From: Micromussa lordhowensis
Lineage: Eukaryota; Cnidaria; Anthozoa; Scleractinia; Lobophylliidae
Assembly (NCBI GenBank): GCA_964020085.1
Contig: OZ026600.1
Location: 21,944,298-22,008,297, forward strand
DNA: 64,000 nucleotides
Reading direction: 5' to 3'
Positions 12,690 to 24,710 of this stretch are shown piece after piece (position 1 is the first letter of the stretch; each line of letters starts with the position of its first letter). The position numbers and the translations under genes are program-made. The notes beneath the pieces are model-generated. The model saw only the letters and a program-made list of their open reading frames with translations. It was not told where the DNA came from and did not search any database.

Positions 12690-15600
12690 GTGCCATTTGT
12701 AATTTTTAATGTTAATTTTGAAAAAGAGTTTTTCCTCTCTTTCAGAGACCCTGAAAAACTTCAACACTTTGGTGATGTGCCCATCTATGTCAGAGGAACA
12801 ACTAGCTCCTTTTCAGGGGAGAAGGTCATTAAAATAATGGCAATGAAACACAATGTCAATGTACTATGCAAAAACCAACCCCAGAGAGTTTAAATTAATG
12901 CTTCGTTTGTTATTGACTTAAGATATGTAGCTTTCGAAGATCTAGAGGTAGATGACAATGGGTCTTACATAAATAATGTGTCACCTACGCATACTTTTGA
13001 ATGTGACTTTACTGCTGAAAAATTGACGAAGTGTAAAAGAATAGCTACCAAAAGAATAGAAGTTAGTAATTACTATTATTTAGTGCGAAGGTATTGTAAA
13101 TGTGCTTCAGCTACGGATCTAACAAGAACCATTTCATATTGCTTAACCTCAACAGGGGAGGTACTGAATCAGGTTGCTTTTGTGCAGTATAATTTTAAAG
13201 GAGTAGAACATAAATTTAAGCTTTTGGGACACGGGAATGCAAAATCTAAGCACGTTGTCCCCTATCAGAGAACAAAGGAATCAACAAAGGCACATGTAAG
13301 GTTAAACCTTAAAGATAACACCCCAAAAAGAGCTTTCCAAAAGACCAGTAGAGAGCTAGGAGGGGCAATGATCGCAGAAAGTGTGGGCCAAACTCCAAGA
13401 AACCGAAAGCAAGCGTATAACATGAAACAATACGTCGCTAGGAGACCAGTCATCGGACGTTTTAGGTAGCCTATTATCAATGGCAAATGATGAGAAGCAG
13501 GGGGATTCAAATAATGTGTTCATTAGAAGCATCCAAACCCACCCCAACCCCCTCTTCTTGGTGCTGGCGACAGCAACCCAGTTCCAAAACCTGGAGACTC
13601 ATTGCACCTCTCAATATGTATCTAGTGTTATGACAATAGATCCAACTTTTAACATTGATAATTTTAGTGTTACCCCTGTGACTTACCAGGATCTGCTTCT
13701 GATTTCAAAAAGAACAGGAGAGCACCTTATTTGCATTAGGCCACTGCTCATTAGCCAAAACTTGACATATGATGTTTTTAGTGACATCTATTATATGCAA
13801 ATGAACTGCCCCTCTCTGAAACAAGGCTTACAATCTTTTGGTACAGACGGGGAAAAGGCATTAGAAAAAGCGCTAGCTGAAGGGTTTCCCGACAGTGTCG
13901 AGTTTAGGTGTATGAGCCATTTTAGAAACAACATAAAGGAACACCTGAAGGATTTTGACGCAGAAAGCAAAACTAAAGTTATTAACCATGACAAACCGAT
14001 GGCGATGGAGTCTATAAAGAGGGTCTCTTGGATGCTGACTCGGCAGAGCTTTTCCAAAGCCTTTATGAGTCAGTTAGGGGCGGTTGGAAGGAAATATCTT
14101 ATTCTTTTGTGTCTTGGTTTGATAGTAAAATCCCCACTATCAAAGAGTCGATGCTTGCAAATGTCAGAAATGCGGCAGGCTTGGGTTCCCCACCAGCAAA
14201 GTTTTACACCCATAGCCCTGAGAGTAACAATCATGTTATTAAGCACAAAGAGCATTGTCGAGAAGTTTCCTTGCCTCAGTTTGTCCAGGACATGAAAGAA
14301 CTTAGGAAAGATTATGACGATGATTTCGTGAAAGCAATCACTGGACGTGGTGAGCACAGTATGAAGTACTCCCATCTTGAGCTTAGCACTGATCAGTGGT
14401 TTAGCATGACTCTTAAGTAGAGAGAGTCATATGTTAGAACAATTCGGGGCCTGGCCATGCTTGAGGTGCTGCAAAGGGACAACAGCCCTCTTCAGAGTTT
14501 AGGAGTGAGAAATGCAGCCCAATTGCAAACAACTGGTTTATCCGTCTTTTGGAAAATGGTACAAAGCCCCCTTGACAAGGTAGTTCTTGAGAGCATGTGG
14601 GCAAGGCTGCCACGCTTTGTCCTTCTCCTGGTGCGAATCAGTGTGCACCCTATTGTGAAGAAAACACTCCTGCAACGCCAATCTAGTTAGTTTTGAGTGG
14701 TAGTAACTCTCTCGAGTTTCATTCAGTAGAGTGCAGTAGCACACTCTCAGCAGTTTTCAAATGTTCGTGTGCGGGGATGAAATCATCCGGAATCTGCTCG
14801 CATGCTCTAGCTGTATGTGAATAAGCGGGTTTGCTTTCACAGTTTTTCAGTATTACAGTGCTAAGAAACGAAGGTTAAATTTGACAAAAATCAATCTAGG
14901 GGGTAAACAAGACCGCCACTATGTAGGAAGGAAACCAAACCAACCCCGTAAGCGTTTCAAAGGCCCAATGCCGCAAAACGAAGTTGTAATAGAGTGCCAA
15001 AAGGAGTTGGCAGACAATCGGCCTAGCATGGGTAATCAAGGAGCAAGCCTTTCGCCTGAGGTAAAGAACCATGCAATTTATCCAGGCTCAAGCTCTCAAG
15101 CTTTGGATACGAGCCAGTATCCTCAGATATCCCGGACCTCGGATGTAGCTGTCCTGCTGAAAGCACAATTTATTGCCCCATCTTGATGAACAGGGAAATC
15201 AATCATCATCATCATCATTTTATTACTAATTAAAAATACATATTACAGTCGGGCTGGCTCGCGGATAGCTATGCTAGTCTAGGCGGGCCAGTCTATCAAT
15301 AGTTACAAGTTATTTATTATTACTTTAATTACTATTATTACTAAAATTAAGAGAAATGGGAAGGAAAAAATAATAATAATAAAGAAAAAGAAAATTGGAA
15401 AAGAATGTAATTTAATTCAATTGAATTTTGACTACTACTGACATTTTAATTTACTTAGAGATGATCGTACCAACCTCAATAAAGGAATCTTCATCTTCAA
15501 GAACACTTAAGAGTTTGTTTTTAATTCTGAGTCTGAATAATTTCTTTGGTAGTTCTCTCAGAGAGCTTGGTATCTCATTCCATAATTTAGCACCAACTCT

Positions 15601-16501
15601 TGAAAAGGCGTTTTTTTGTCTTAAAGGTTTTATGTAAAGTAGAAGAACGTGTGTTGTAAGAATGGACTCTGGTCGTTTTTGTAAATAGATTACGTATGTT
15701 AATAGGGGTAGAGGCAGTGTTAACGTCGTGCATCAATTCAGATAAAGTTTTGTAGTATAAAAAGTTCAAAGGCAAAAGCTTAGCATTAATGAAAAGCGGT
15801 ATGGTATGCTCATTCTTTTTTGCAAAGTACATGAAACGTAATGCACGTTTTTGTAATATTAAGATTTTATTTAAGTAAGACTTGCAAGCCTGTCCCCAAA
15901 CGGATAATCCATAAGTGATATAAGGAGAGATTAAAGACTGATAAATACTTAATAGGGTATGGAGAGGTACAAAGTGTCTTAATTTTGCAATAAGACCTAC
16001 GATTTTACTAATTTTTAAAGCAAAATACTCGATATGAATCTTCCAAGAAAGATTAGAGTCAATTAATATTCCAAGGTAATCAATTTTCCTTTCTGGACTT
16101 TCTTTATGACGCTAATGCACTGCAATCACAAAATAGCTATACAACGGAGACTTCTTCTCCTGCCTAACCACAAAATGCGGCTACTAGGCATTCTGAAAAA
16201 ATGGACTCACGGCAAGGCCATGTTTGAACTTCAAACTCCCCAGGCTTGTTATAATCAAGCAAGGACGTCCAAACCCTCTTTCCCATAATCAGATTACAAT
16301 TATGTTGTGGGTACCATATGGGGGAATGTGAGAAAGTGCTTTGGGTGTAAATATGATTTTCTGCCTACCTCCGCGCCTGATAATCAGTTTGTTCCTATGG
16401 GACCCGAATCTGCGTGGTATTTCGACAAGCAGTCTAAGTCATGGCGTTTAGGACTCAGTGTGTGCAGAGAAACAACCCCCAATTTTCAGCTACTCAGTTA
16501 A
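12690..16501 (+). pseudogene. Decayed MULE-type transposase with SWIM finger, split by a LINE
   Basis: Fragments in shifting frames read as one Mutator-like transposase. An N-terminal part (about 12714-13430) has stops and ends in a frameshift near 13430. The catalytic core at 13480-14025 shows MTIDPTFN (first Asp) and FGTDGEKALEKAL (second Asp) followed by FRCMSHFRNNIKEHL. After another frameshift near 14030 come PPAKFYTHSPESNN (candidate catalytic Glu in PES-NN) and, at 14757-14825, KCSCAGMKSSGICSHAL, the CxC...CxH pattern of a SWIM zinc finger. A basic linker follows to 15186. The coding stretch resumes after the LINE at 16106-16501 with NVRKCFGCKYDF and a WYFDK motif. It has several stops and at least two frameshifts and is surely inactive. 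I could not place terminal inverted repeats. Confidence 0.75.
15203..16093 (-). mobile_element. 5'-truncated CR1-like LINE inserted in the MULE
   Basis: The minus strand reads the C-terminal third of a non-LTR reverse transcriptase: YLGILIDSNLSWKIHI, LISPYITYGLSVWG, ILQKRALRFMYF, then MHDVNTASTPINI and VHSYNTRSS. These are the usual post-RT motifs of CR1/Jockey-type elements. A stop interrupts it after TFKTKKR-like residues, so it is dead. The 3' end carries AATAAA-like sequence and a short ATG microsatellite (15203-15220), a common tail of CR1-type LINEs. It separates the two parts of the MULE pseudogene, so it inserted later. Target duplication not identified. Confidence 0.75.
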
Positions 16502-18735
16502 TTGTTCCAGCTAACACACGAACAGCTGTGAAGGCAGTTTTATTTGTAAGATCTGTGATCTAAAATTGCCATTTTCTCAAAGTTAGGGTCGTAATATGAC
16601 GATAATGAATGGTGATGACATCTCTAAACCATGTGACTTCTTTGTTCTGAACGTTAAAGCCGGAAAATTTTCTTGGTTCCTCAATTACCGGGGCAAATCT
16701 ATTTGTCTTTTCCGAATTAGAGGTTATTAGATTTGTAATCACCTGTGGTGAAGTTGAGTTAAAATAGCTTAAATAAGGTTTTACTACTCCAGGAAGATGA
16801 TAGTTTCTCTTAAAAATGCTATGTCTTTCTCTTTGTTCTGAAAAAGCCAGTAAATTTTCTCGAGTCCTCAATTACCGAGACAAATACTTAATTCTCTTTT
16901 CCGAAACAGAGTTTATTAGTGTTGATATCACCTGTAGTGAATTTGAGTTAAAAATAGTTTAATCAAGGTTTTGCTAATCCAGGAAAGAAAACATGAAAAC
17001 CAACGTTACAGGTTCGGTAGATATAAACTAGTCATAACAAGAACTTTAACGTTTCTTAAGTTTAATTAAAAAGTTATTTCATGTTCATTTGTAAGTTAAT
17101 AAAATAACAGTTTAAAAGAAGTTGTACATTCTAATGGGTAATCATTGTCCTTGTTTAATTCCGCAAACTGGCCGCCCTCTCTGAGAGCTAGTGGGCAGTA
17201 GGGTAGCGCAACTGAAAAAAGCCTATTATTACCGGCGCTCGTTTCCTCCGACAGACGCACCACGAAGGTAATGAATTTGACAGGTTTCCCTCGGTAACTC
17301 CATAATTATTCTCTGCTCGTAATGCCACAAATACCCTGTCATGATTTCCATGGGTTTTCCATATTTAAGCGCTTCTCTTCATCGTTGCCTTTGTTGGCGA
17401 TTGTTGGTGCTGACTAAAGGAAGCTCGACCGCTGAGAACGAAATTTAAAATATCTTCTAGTTAATTGCTCAGGTACTGAAATAACGAAAACGTTTGGTCA
17501 CCCTCCCGTTTGTTGCTTATTGTCAGTAAATCCCCTTTATTTTCGTGCACAACGTTTCGAAAAAAAAGTGATAATAGCCGCTGAAAAAATTAAATTCCGC
17601 TTTAACAAGAATCTCACCGATTTGAAATTCCCATTTCCTATTTCCCATTTTAGTAAAAAAAACATATTCGATTTCCATTTTCGATTTCCCATTCTCCATT
17701 CCCCATTCCCCATTCCCTGTTTTAGTAACATCCAAGTTCGTCCTAACCTGGAGAAGAGGCTTTCACAGAAAGTATTCAATAAAATGTGGAAGGTCAACAA
17801 TTATCGTTAAAGCTTTAATATACTATGCATAGAAAGCACAAGCAATCTCACAGATTCACAATTGAGCCCTTATTAACATCAAAGTCTTGCCACATCCTGT
17901 CCAAGACAAACTTATCATTAATTTCAACAAAAAAAACAGGATTTTGACCATCATACACTGCAATCTCAAACTAAATCTCACATGACCTAGTATGAATTAT
18001 GGTTTTAAATATCGTATGGTTCAGTTATTACACCATAGTCAGTATAGGGTATAGGTATAATTCTCAGAAGAAACTATCTTTACATGTTGTTATTATTCAC
18101 ATCTTGGTAATTATGATTTTTCAAAAATACCGTTTAACATCCAAAATTTGCAACCCATCTAGAGTGTTTAAAAAATTCAAACTGGTTTAATCTCAAACGA
18201 GGTCGGGAAAGTAGGTTTGTAATAGCTTGAGAGTTTTAATCTGCGCACCAGTTACACCAACCTATTCAAGTTGAAATCAGAGTTGCATTAAGTGTAAGGT
18301 CTGAATATTTCATAAAACCTATTCATTAAATGCATTATATAATCTGTAGTATCTTGAAAGCTTTCTTTGATGGCCTATGCAAAAAAAAACCACTGAAAAA
18401 AGGCAAGCAATTTCATTCAAATTCAGCATTTTAGTACTTTTGTGTTTTTTCAAACATTTATTTCCATTTTGTAAGTTCAAATCGCCAATTCTCCATTTAT
18501 CCTCATTTTATCTTTCTTTTGGCCTTTGGCAACTGAATGGTTACTTACTTACTTAACTTGCTTCCTTACTTATTTATTTACCGACGGACTGACTTGCTTA
18601 CTCCTATCTTAACTTTAAGCGTTTTCCAAACTTAGATATCACTAAAGGTGTTTATTAGGAAAGTATACCTCACTATCCTAAATTTGTGCTCGAAAATAAA
18701 AGGTTATTAAAAGGTAAAAAAAATTATGTTAGTTC
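16502..18735. other. Intergenic; repeats and low-complexity, no gene
   Basis: 16560-16990 holds two diverged units of a roughly 240-base sequence (around TTCTCAAAGTTAGGGTCG, then CTCGAGTCCTCAATTACCGAG). 17629-17718 is a pyrimidine-rich run of CCCATTTCC or CCCATTCC units. 17760-18340 and 18370-18500 repeat the block also found at 6.8-9.0 kb and 29.8-30.7 kb (AATATACTATGCA..., then GGTCGGGAAAGTAGG). 18540-18600 is a TTACTTACTTACTT-like low-complexity run. I see no coding gene. Confidence 0.45.
17629..17718 (+). repeat. Degenerate CCATTTCC-type tandem repeat
   Basis: A pyrimidine-rich run of imperfect units such as CCCATTTCC, GATTTCCATTT and CCATTCCCCATTCCC. It explains the overlapping open frames on both strands here (for example repeated GNGEW or GNRKW), which are composition artefacts. 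Confidence 0.6.
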
Positions 18736-18739
18736 TTAT

Positions 18740-19564
18740 CTAGTCCAAGAGTTTGTGATTATTTTCAAGAATGTTTCTATTATCGCTAAACAGCTTTTGC
18801 CAGAAGAAGTTCATTACTTTGAAGTGAAATGAACACTCTGCAGATTTTCGAAACAAATCGGTAACAATTCGAAAGTTCTTCGAATTTCCAACCTGAAAAT
18901 GATTAAGATCATCTGCGCGTAAAGCAAACTGAAGAATTCCCAAGCAAAAGTCTGTGATACTCTGTAATAAAATTAACACCAATGTGATTTTTAAGAGGAC
19001 CACTGTCAGGGTTGGAAATCCTCGACTAATGGTATTAATCTGAGTGTAATTAAGCAATCCCACAATGACGAGTTTCAAAACGCAGCTCAGGATAAAGGAA
19101 AACCTCAACAAAAAGTTCAACGTTGACTGTGACCAGGCAAGAAGAACCACATATCTGATCACGCCAAGCAAAAGTAGAATGACCAAAGTCCAAAAGGCAG
19201 GCAACGATTTGAGCTTGTGTAAAGTTAAACAATAACCGTTGAAACTGGGCGTTTTACGTAGCGCAATTACAATAAACAACATTTGAATTAATCGAGTAAC
19301 GTACCAGACCAATTCCAGTTCTTTTGAGTAGGAAAAATTGGTAACGTTTCCACAACGGAACGATTCAAGTTTTTTGTCTATGGAACATTCAAACGCTCGA
19401 ACTACGTACAAACAATTTCCAATTAATTGCCACAAAAGAAATACGCTGTAAAACCCAGCCGCAACTTTTCGCCATGGAACGTTTCTTGTCCTGTTGTGGT
19501 TTGTCAATATAGGTAATGAATCTTCGGATGCAAGGTTTAGAGACTCTTCCACTGTGGTTTCCAT
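18740..19564 (-). CDS. Multi-pass membrane protein, unknown family (paralogue of the gene at 52.9-55.5 kb)
   Basis: One uninterrupted coding exon, 274 aa from the ATG at 19564, which sits in a strong start context (ACCATGG). Upstream, a good acceptor (GTTTTTCTTTCAG) is followed by stops in every frame before this ATG, so an untranslated first exon is likely. After an acidic N-terminus come at least five hydrophobic segments: FYSVFLLWQLIGNCLYVV, a second near LIQMLFIVIALR, LPAFWTLVILLLLGVIRY, FILSCVLKLVIVGLL and LTVVLLKITLVLILLQ. It ends with FFWQKLFSDNRNIL. The protein at 54.6 kb shares RAFE, LP-FW, GLLN-TQIN and F-W-K-x3-D-RNIL, so both are real members of one family. I do not recognise the family; five or more membrane passes suggest a receptor, channel or transporter, but that is open. 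Confidence 0.75.
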   Translation of the reverse strand: METTVEESLNLASEDSLPILTNHNRTRNVPWRKVAAGFYSVFLLWQLIGNCLYVVRAFECSIDKKLESFRCGNVTNFSYSKELELVWYVTRLIQMLFIVIALRKTPSFNGYCLTLHKLKSLPAFWTLVILLLLGVIRYVVLLAWSQSTLNFLLRFSFILSCVLKLVIVGLLNYTQINTISRGFPTLTVVLLKITLVLILLQSITDFCLGILQFALRADDLNHFQVGNSKNFRIVTDLFRKSAECSFHFKVMNFFWQKLFSDNRNILENNHKLLD

Positions 19565-20669
19565 GGTAAATGAATCAAGATGACTCACTGGCTAACTGAA
19601 AGAAAAACAGAGGAGAAATTTTTCGAGGTCTTGTTTCCGTTCATAACGCAGAAAATTATCTCTTTTTCCCTTAAAATGGGAAGTAGAAACACCAAGTAAT
19701 ATTAAAGGGGCACCGACGTGTAAACTATGGGTTAAAGAATCACAAACGCAACGGATGACAACGAAAAACCTTGAATATTAGAGAGAGCTGAATGGAATCA
19801 TTATAGTATCTTTGCTTCAGCACCATTACAAAACAGGAATTATTCTTTTCTTCATTGCATGGAATGCTAATCAATCTTTGTATGCCTAAGAGTTTTTTTT
19901 GTGTTTCGTTCCCTTTCGCATTACTTACGGAAATAAAAGTATAGTGCTTTTCACGCATTTCGGGATAGCATGCCTCGCAAGAGTCGTACTGATCAGTGCA
20001 AAATGGTTTCTTGTTTTCAGTTTCTACCTGAAACGAAGAAGAAATTGAAGCAGTACAAAAGCAGCTGTCTCCACTAACCCAAAGAAAGCTACAAAATTAA
20101 AAACAACCTCAAAACAGCAGCTTAAGTGTTATTGTTTAGAAGTAACTGAAATGAAAATAATGAAATGTATTAAATGACCTTTTGAAGAATTGTCACCAGA
20201 GCAATGTAACAACTGTCTTCAAAAGTTTTAGAAAACGCGACGGCAATTTCTACAACAAAAAGTCGTTTACCGCAACACACTTCACTGTCAATCTTCCGGA
20301 CAGCAACTGCCAGCAAAAGTCGTGAAGACTGAAATGAACTGATCTTTTCGATAAATTAACGAATACTGAAACAGCGTTTTCCCGCTGTGTTTACTATTTT
20401 ATAATTTCACTAAACTCACGAAACACGCTTTGATTTCTTTAGTTGATCGCCTGATTAATCATGTGACTTTTCTTGCGAAAGACGTTTTGCAGTCTCCAGA
20501 GTGAATTGTTTTTGTGTGGTTTTTTATCCAACTCAGGTTTGGCTGTCGGTGGCTGGTTGTGGATATTTACCTCGCTGCTTTCCGCTCGGTAAATATTCAA
20601 TTACTAGCCGCCTCCACTGCAGGGAATAATTGTTAATAGAAACCTGGAGCTCATAATCTAATTGTTAAA

Positions 20670-20860
20670 TAGGCCACGTTCGATATATCAATATTCTAAT
20701 ATGGTTCCGAGGCTTTCGGGTCAAAATTGCAATTTTTTCAAGTTTGTTTTGTCTCTCAATTCAGAAAAGAGACCTGGATACAAAGAAAACAACACCAAAT
20801 ATAGAAGTTTGTCCTGAAAGCCTCGGAGCCATGTAATATTGATATATCGAACGTGGCCTA
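20670..20860. mobile_element. Palindromic MITE-like element
   Basis: Arms TAGGCCACGTTCGATATATC and its reverse complement GATATATCGAACGTGGCCTA bound about 190 bases; the arms continue inward with AATATT and CCGAGGCTTTC / GAAAGCCTCGG. The arms are nearly perfect, which suggests a young copy. No target duplication was clear, so the superfamily is not assigned. Confidence 0.72.
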
Positions 20861-21114
20861 TCAGTAAATGGCGACTCATACAGCCATACCTGCGTGTAAA
20901 TTTTCGTGAACTCAAACTGAATGGCGTCAATTGTCTAAAAGAAGCGAAAGGCAATAGCAGGCCATATTACTTCCGTTGAAAAACATCAGAAAATGAAATT
21001 ATTGCTAAGTTGATCACGGAAGCGGTTTCAGTCATCATTTGTCTCAATAAAGCCCGATTTTAAAGGCGTCACTTTTATTTTTGAGGTAACTCTATAGTTT
21101 GATGTAATATATTA

Positions 21115-21232
21115 AGCGTGAGAGACAGTGTTTCATCGAGATATCCAAACACCGAGAAGAGAGTTGAAAATACAACGTTTGGCGGAGTATTTTTGACGAA
21201 ATTCGAGGTGTTTGGATAGCCACACTGTCTCG
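21115..21232. repeat. Imperfect inverted repeat
   Basis: GAGACAGTGT...GATATCCAAACACCGAG is mirrored by CGAGGTGTTTGGATAGCCACACTGTCTC. Another half-arm (GATATATCTCGATCG) lies just outside. Probably a diverged palindromic MITE. Confidence 0.55.
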
Positions 21233-23734
21233 AGTGTTTGATATATCTCGATCGAAACGGTAACTAAAGAGTAAACGGAGAAGTAAAATCGTCAAAATCT
21301 ATGCTAATTAAGATCGGGTATCAAAACCTCCTTCACGATTGTGAATTTCTTTGTTTTAACTTATTAGTGAGTTTAAGAAAGTTCTGTATATAACTCTTTT
21401 TATTAGCAGTCTATCCCCTATCTATGGTTAAAATTCTTTGTTTGTTTTTTTCTGTTCTTTTTCTTTCTTTGTTAGGATAACATTGCAATTAGCTTTCGAA
21501 ACTTAGGGTGCCCTGTTTACTAAATGATATACATACGTTTGTGGCCTTTAGTGGTTTTAGTCCAGTTTTACAGATTTTGCTCCTCGTTTCTTATCAGGTG
21601 TCTTTTAATTATTCATTCTTGTTGTTTGTGATTAAGAGTTTCGTTTCTGTTCGTTCAGCTTTATTATGATGGATTAATTTCTATGGATTAATTTCTATGT
21701 TTCTTTATGTATTAATTTTTTTTTCATTACCCAGAGTTTCTATCCTTGTAGCTATTATCCGTTCTGAGCTTGCGATAACTTGTGAGCGGACAGTTCAAAC
21801 TGGCGGGCAGTGATAAAAATCATACAAAATTAAAACTTGAAGGTTTCTATCTTTATCTATTGAATCATATTTATCATGAGTGGCGTACCTGTAAAAATAT
21901 AAATAGAGTATATCTTAGACAGTGCTGCGAACTCAAAAACTTATTCGCTGCGCTCACTCGTGAGATGTTATGTTTGCCACGAGAAAAAAAAATCATGGCT
22001 TTGAGCCAACGTGTAATGTTCTTCTCATTATATAGACAAAAACTGCAGAAGCAAATGAAACCAAAAAGTGTATGTGAACTGCAGCTCGGCTGTTGGAATG
22101 TCTTGATTCTCTCCTTTGGTTTACTTTGAAGAAAATCCTTGAATTTGTTGAAATTCACTTTTTCATTTTGGCATTTTCGTGCTCTTTAGTGAACGAGTTA
22201 CGTCGACTTCAGTGAATTTAACTAACTTCCTTATCGCTTTGCCATCTTTTGGCAACCGTGCCATGCAATGGCGCGAAATGTCGTCATCGATATCCTAGTG
22301 AGGATATGGAAAATTCGTCTGAATTTTACGAGTGGTGTATTTTCAAGGAAAACAATAGAGTCTATATAAAAATTGCATTTATTTATCCTTAGCGTTACTT
22401 CATAAATAGAGCTCAGAGTGGGGCGGAAACTCCCGTATGAAAGAGCTGGGGGAGCTCATCATCTCGCTTAGCGGCGTAAATTTCGGAATTGGGTATCGAC
22501 CTAGGGTTTTCGGGCAAAACACCAGTATTTCTAGCCGTCGAGGTCTCTTTCAGGGCTGTTCGCCAAAAATATAGAAATGTGAACTTTGTTTTGTGTATTT
22601 TCGTATTAATAAAAATTTTGGAAACAATGTAGTGTTAATGTCACGCACCTAGCAGTTACGAATTCACATTTTTGATGTTTAAAGGTGCACGGTCAGGTGG
22701 CGAGAACGTGTTCTGAGGTTATATTTACTTTCCAGTTATAACTGTCAAAATTATAGTGTTTATCTGTTACATATATGATTGAGCTGCGCATAAGACTTCG
22801 TAAGAGTCTTATTAAAATAAAGGCACTTTATATTGGCAGATCAACGATAGTGGCGAATGAAGGTAGTTAACTTTTCATATCCGGGTTTAATTCTGGATTG
22901 CGGCTTACAGGTTTTATTTAAAGAAAAAGAAAACGTGCGACGGGAATGCCAATTAAGGAAAAGATCTCTGGGTGCATTAAAAAACGAAACAGTCGCTGAA
23001 TTAAGTTGCAACGGGCAAGTAAGAAATAGGAAGAAATTTCTTGTCCTGTTTGCTAAGCTATTAGTGAGCAAAAGATTTGTCTTTTTATATAATCAGAATT
23101 TTTATAGAATATTTCAAAGTAACCTTGGTTCTTGAAAACGAAAACCTTAGATGAAAAAACTATCCAGTTTAGAAATTATCATAGCTGGGAAAATGGTATT
23201 TCTAACGATTGAGCCTGCGAATTAGTAGAAAAAATATTTTGTTGGCACGTGATACGACAAGGGCATCATGGGTAATGGTGCAGTGGTATATAAAACGGAG
23301 TATAGCACGTGATATCCATCTAGGCCTTCGGAAGCAGCCGTCGACCTTTGGCTGATGCCAAGTTTCTTTTTAGTTTTAAAATTTATTTTGTTTGCCGCCT
23401 GTAAAGCCTCGTAGGATGGGCTGCTAGCTGCATGGAGTTTGGGTCATGGTTCCTACCTAGATTTCCTGTCGTATTTTTCTCAAAGGGTTCTTTTGGCAGG
23501 TTTTTCTGGCCTCTGCCATAACCGTAGTAGTAATTTCCACAGGTGAAATGATCAGTGATCTTGATGGATCGCTTGGGTCCCGATAGTTTCTCAACGTTGC
23601 GAATGAAAGGACATGTTTCGAACACTTGTTTGGAATGCCCTTCTGACTAAAAAGTTACTTATGTTTTTGTCGCGTTTGAATGAAATGAATGGAGGTAGCG
23701 AAAACATTGTACCAATATCGGGATCATATTGAAG

Positions 23735-23925
23735 TACAGTCAACTCTCTCTTAACGGACACCTCTATAAGACGGACACCTCTATAAGAGGGACACCTGGT
23801 GCTGGTCCCGGCCGTTTCTCAGTCATTTTACTATAATCAAACTCTCTATAAGACGGACACCTCCATAAGACGGACAACGGACACTTTGAAATGGTCAACG
23901 GACACTTGTGAGGTGCTGAATGTGA
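23735..23925 (+). mobile_element. Tigger/pogo-like terminal repeat fragment
   Basis: The sequence TACAGTCAACTCTCTCTTAA is followed by repeated TATAAGACGGACACCTC units. CAGTCAACTC...CGGACACC termini after a TA are typical of pogo/Tigger-type Tc1-mariner elements. The mirrored end is not visible, so this is a truncated or rearranged copy. It interrupts the Penelope fragment. Confidence 0.5.
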
Positions 23926-24435
23926 CCGCAAATTACGATTAAGGGAAGAAAAATTCTTAAATTCCAAGTACGTGACTCTTTTTAAAACCAGACGTTTAAT
24001 TGACAGTCTTATCTTGTCGGGAAATTGTGGATTTTACTGCGTGAAATTTGAGGGTGAATGGAATTCTTTCATTATTTTCCTTCTGTGACGTTTGTAGTGC
24101 TGACTGCCGATCAATTTGTTGGGCGCGATGATGGTGCGCTTGAACAACAGAAGTAGGATAGCAACGTTTGTCGAAGAAATCGCACATTTCCTCTGATTTT
24201 AAGGAAAAATCAGAGTCACCACTACAAAGACGACGAAGTCTAAGAAACTGAGAATAAGGAATAGAATTCTTGATGTAATGGATGTGAAGATGAATACAGC
24301 AAATAGCTATGAGAATCTGTGGGTTTGTAGTGCACACTGGTGCATAAACCATTACCTTCGATAGAAACTTTGATATCCAGAAATGCTAAGGAAGTATCGA
24401 AAATTTCGCAGGTATATTTAAGAGCCGAAACGAAT

Positions 24436-24608
24436 AGACCATTTCCGAGTTATGTAAAGCCTCTCTTTCAAAGCGAGGCCTGGTGCACAACCATTCATAT
24501 GAAAATGATTTAATTTGCATGTGAATGGAATCTCATTTTCATATGAAAGGCTGGGCACCAAGACTCGCTTTGAGAAAGAGGCTAAAGGTAATTCGGAAAG
24601 GGCCTATT
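24436..24608. mobile_element. Palindromic MITE-like insertion in Penelope fragment
   Basis: The left arm ACCATTTCCGAGTTATGTAA...CTCTCTTTCAAAGCGAG...CATTCATATGAAAATGA is mirrored by the right arm TCATTTTCATATGAAAGG...CTCGCTTTGAGAAAGAGG...AATTCGGAAAGGG. It lies between two adjacent pieces of the Penelope reverse transcriptase, so it inserted after that element. Confidence 0.68.
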
Positions 24609-24710
24609 GACAGCAGTTATAAATTGATTGAGTTCCTCTCTGGTAGAAGAAGTAGCGCCTATACAGTCGTCAATGAAAGCTTGCTCTAATAATCTCCTTT
24701 ACTCGGAGTA

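Larger units (their letters stand above)
19600..23340. other. Upstream region and repeats; no supported gene
   Basis: 19565-20400 is probably the 5' region of the membrane protein gene on the minus strand. 20670-20860 and about 21115-21232 are palindromic elements. 21300-22260 is T-rich without coding signs. 22380-22570 is a denser stretch (around GAGCTCATCATCTCGCTTAG) that looks like a repeat remnant. A plus-strand TATA-like TGGTATATAAAACGG lies at about 23284-23298, but no coding exon follows that I can support. Confidence 0.4.
23383..24710 (-). mobile_element. Penelope-like element fragment with nested insertions
   Basis: The minus strand carries pieces of one Penelope-type reverse transcriptase in order: 24610-24700 (FIDDCIGATSSTREELNQF), 24360-24430 (FDTSLAFLDIKVSI), 23996-24352 (HYIKNSIPYSQFLRLRRL, HHRAQQIDRQSALQTSQKEN) and 23543-23700 (FKRDKNISNFLVRRAF, then CPFIRNVEKLSGPKRSIKI). 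The same protein appears at 56.6-57.3 kb, which confirms the reading. It is broken by a palindromic insertion at about 24436-24608 and by a repeat at 23735-23925. The GIY-YIG part is missing: after TDHFTC the frame runs into about 54 unrelated open codons to 23383. Pseudogene. Confidence 0.72.

Noticed and set aside
17523..17800. Overlapping open frames with repeated GNGEW-like motifs on the minus strand
   Set aside because: They come from a degenerate CCATTTCC tandem repeat.
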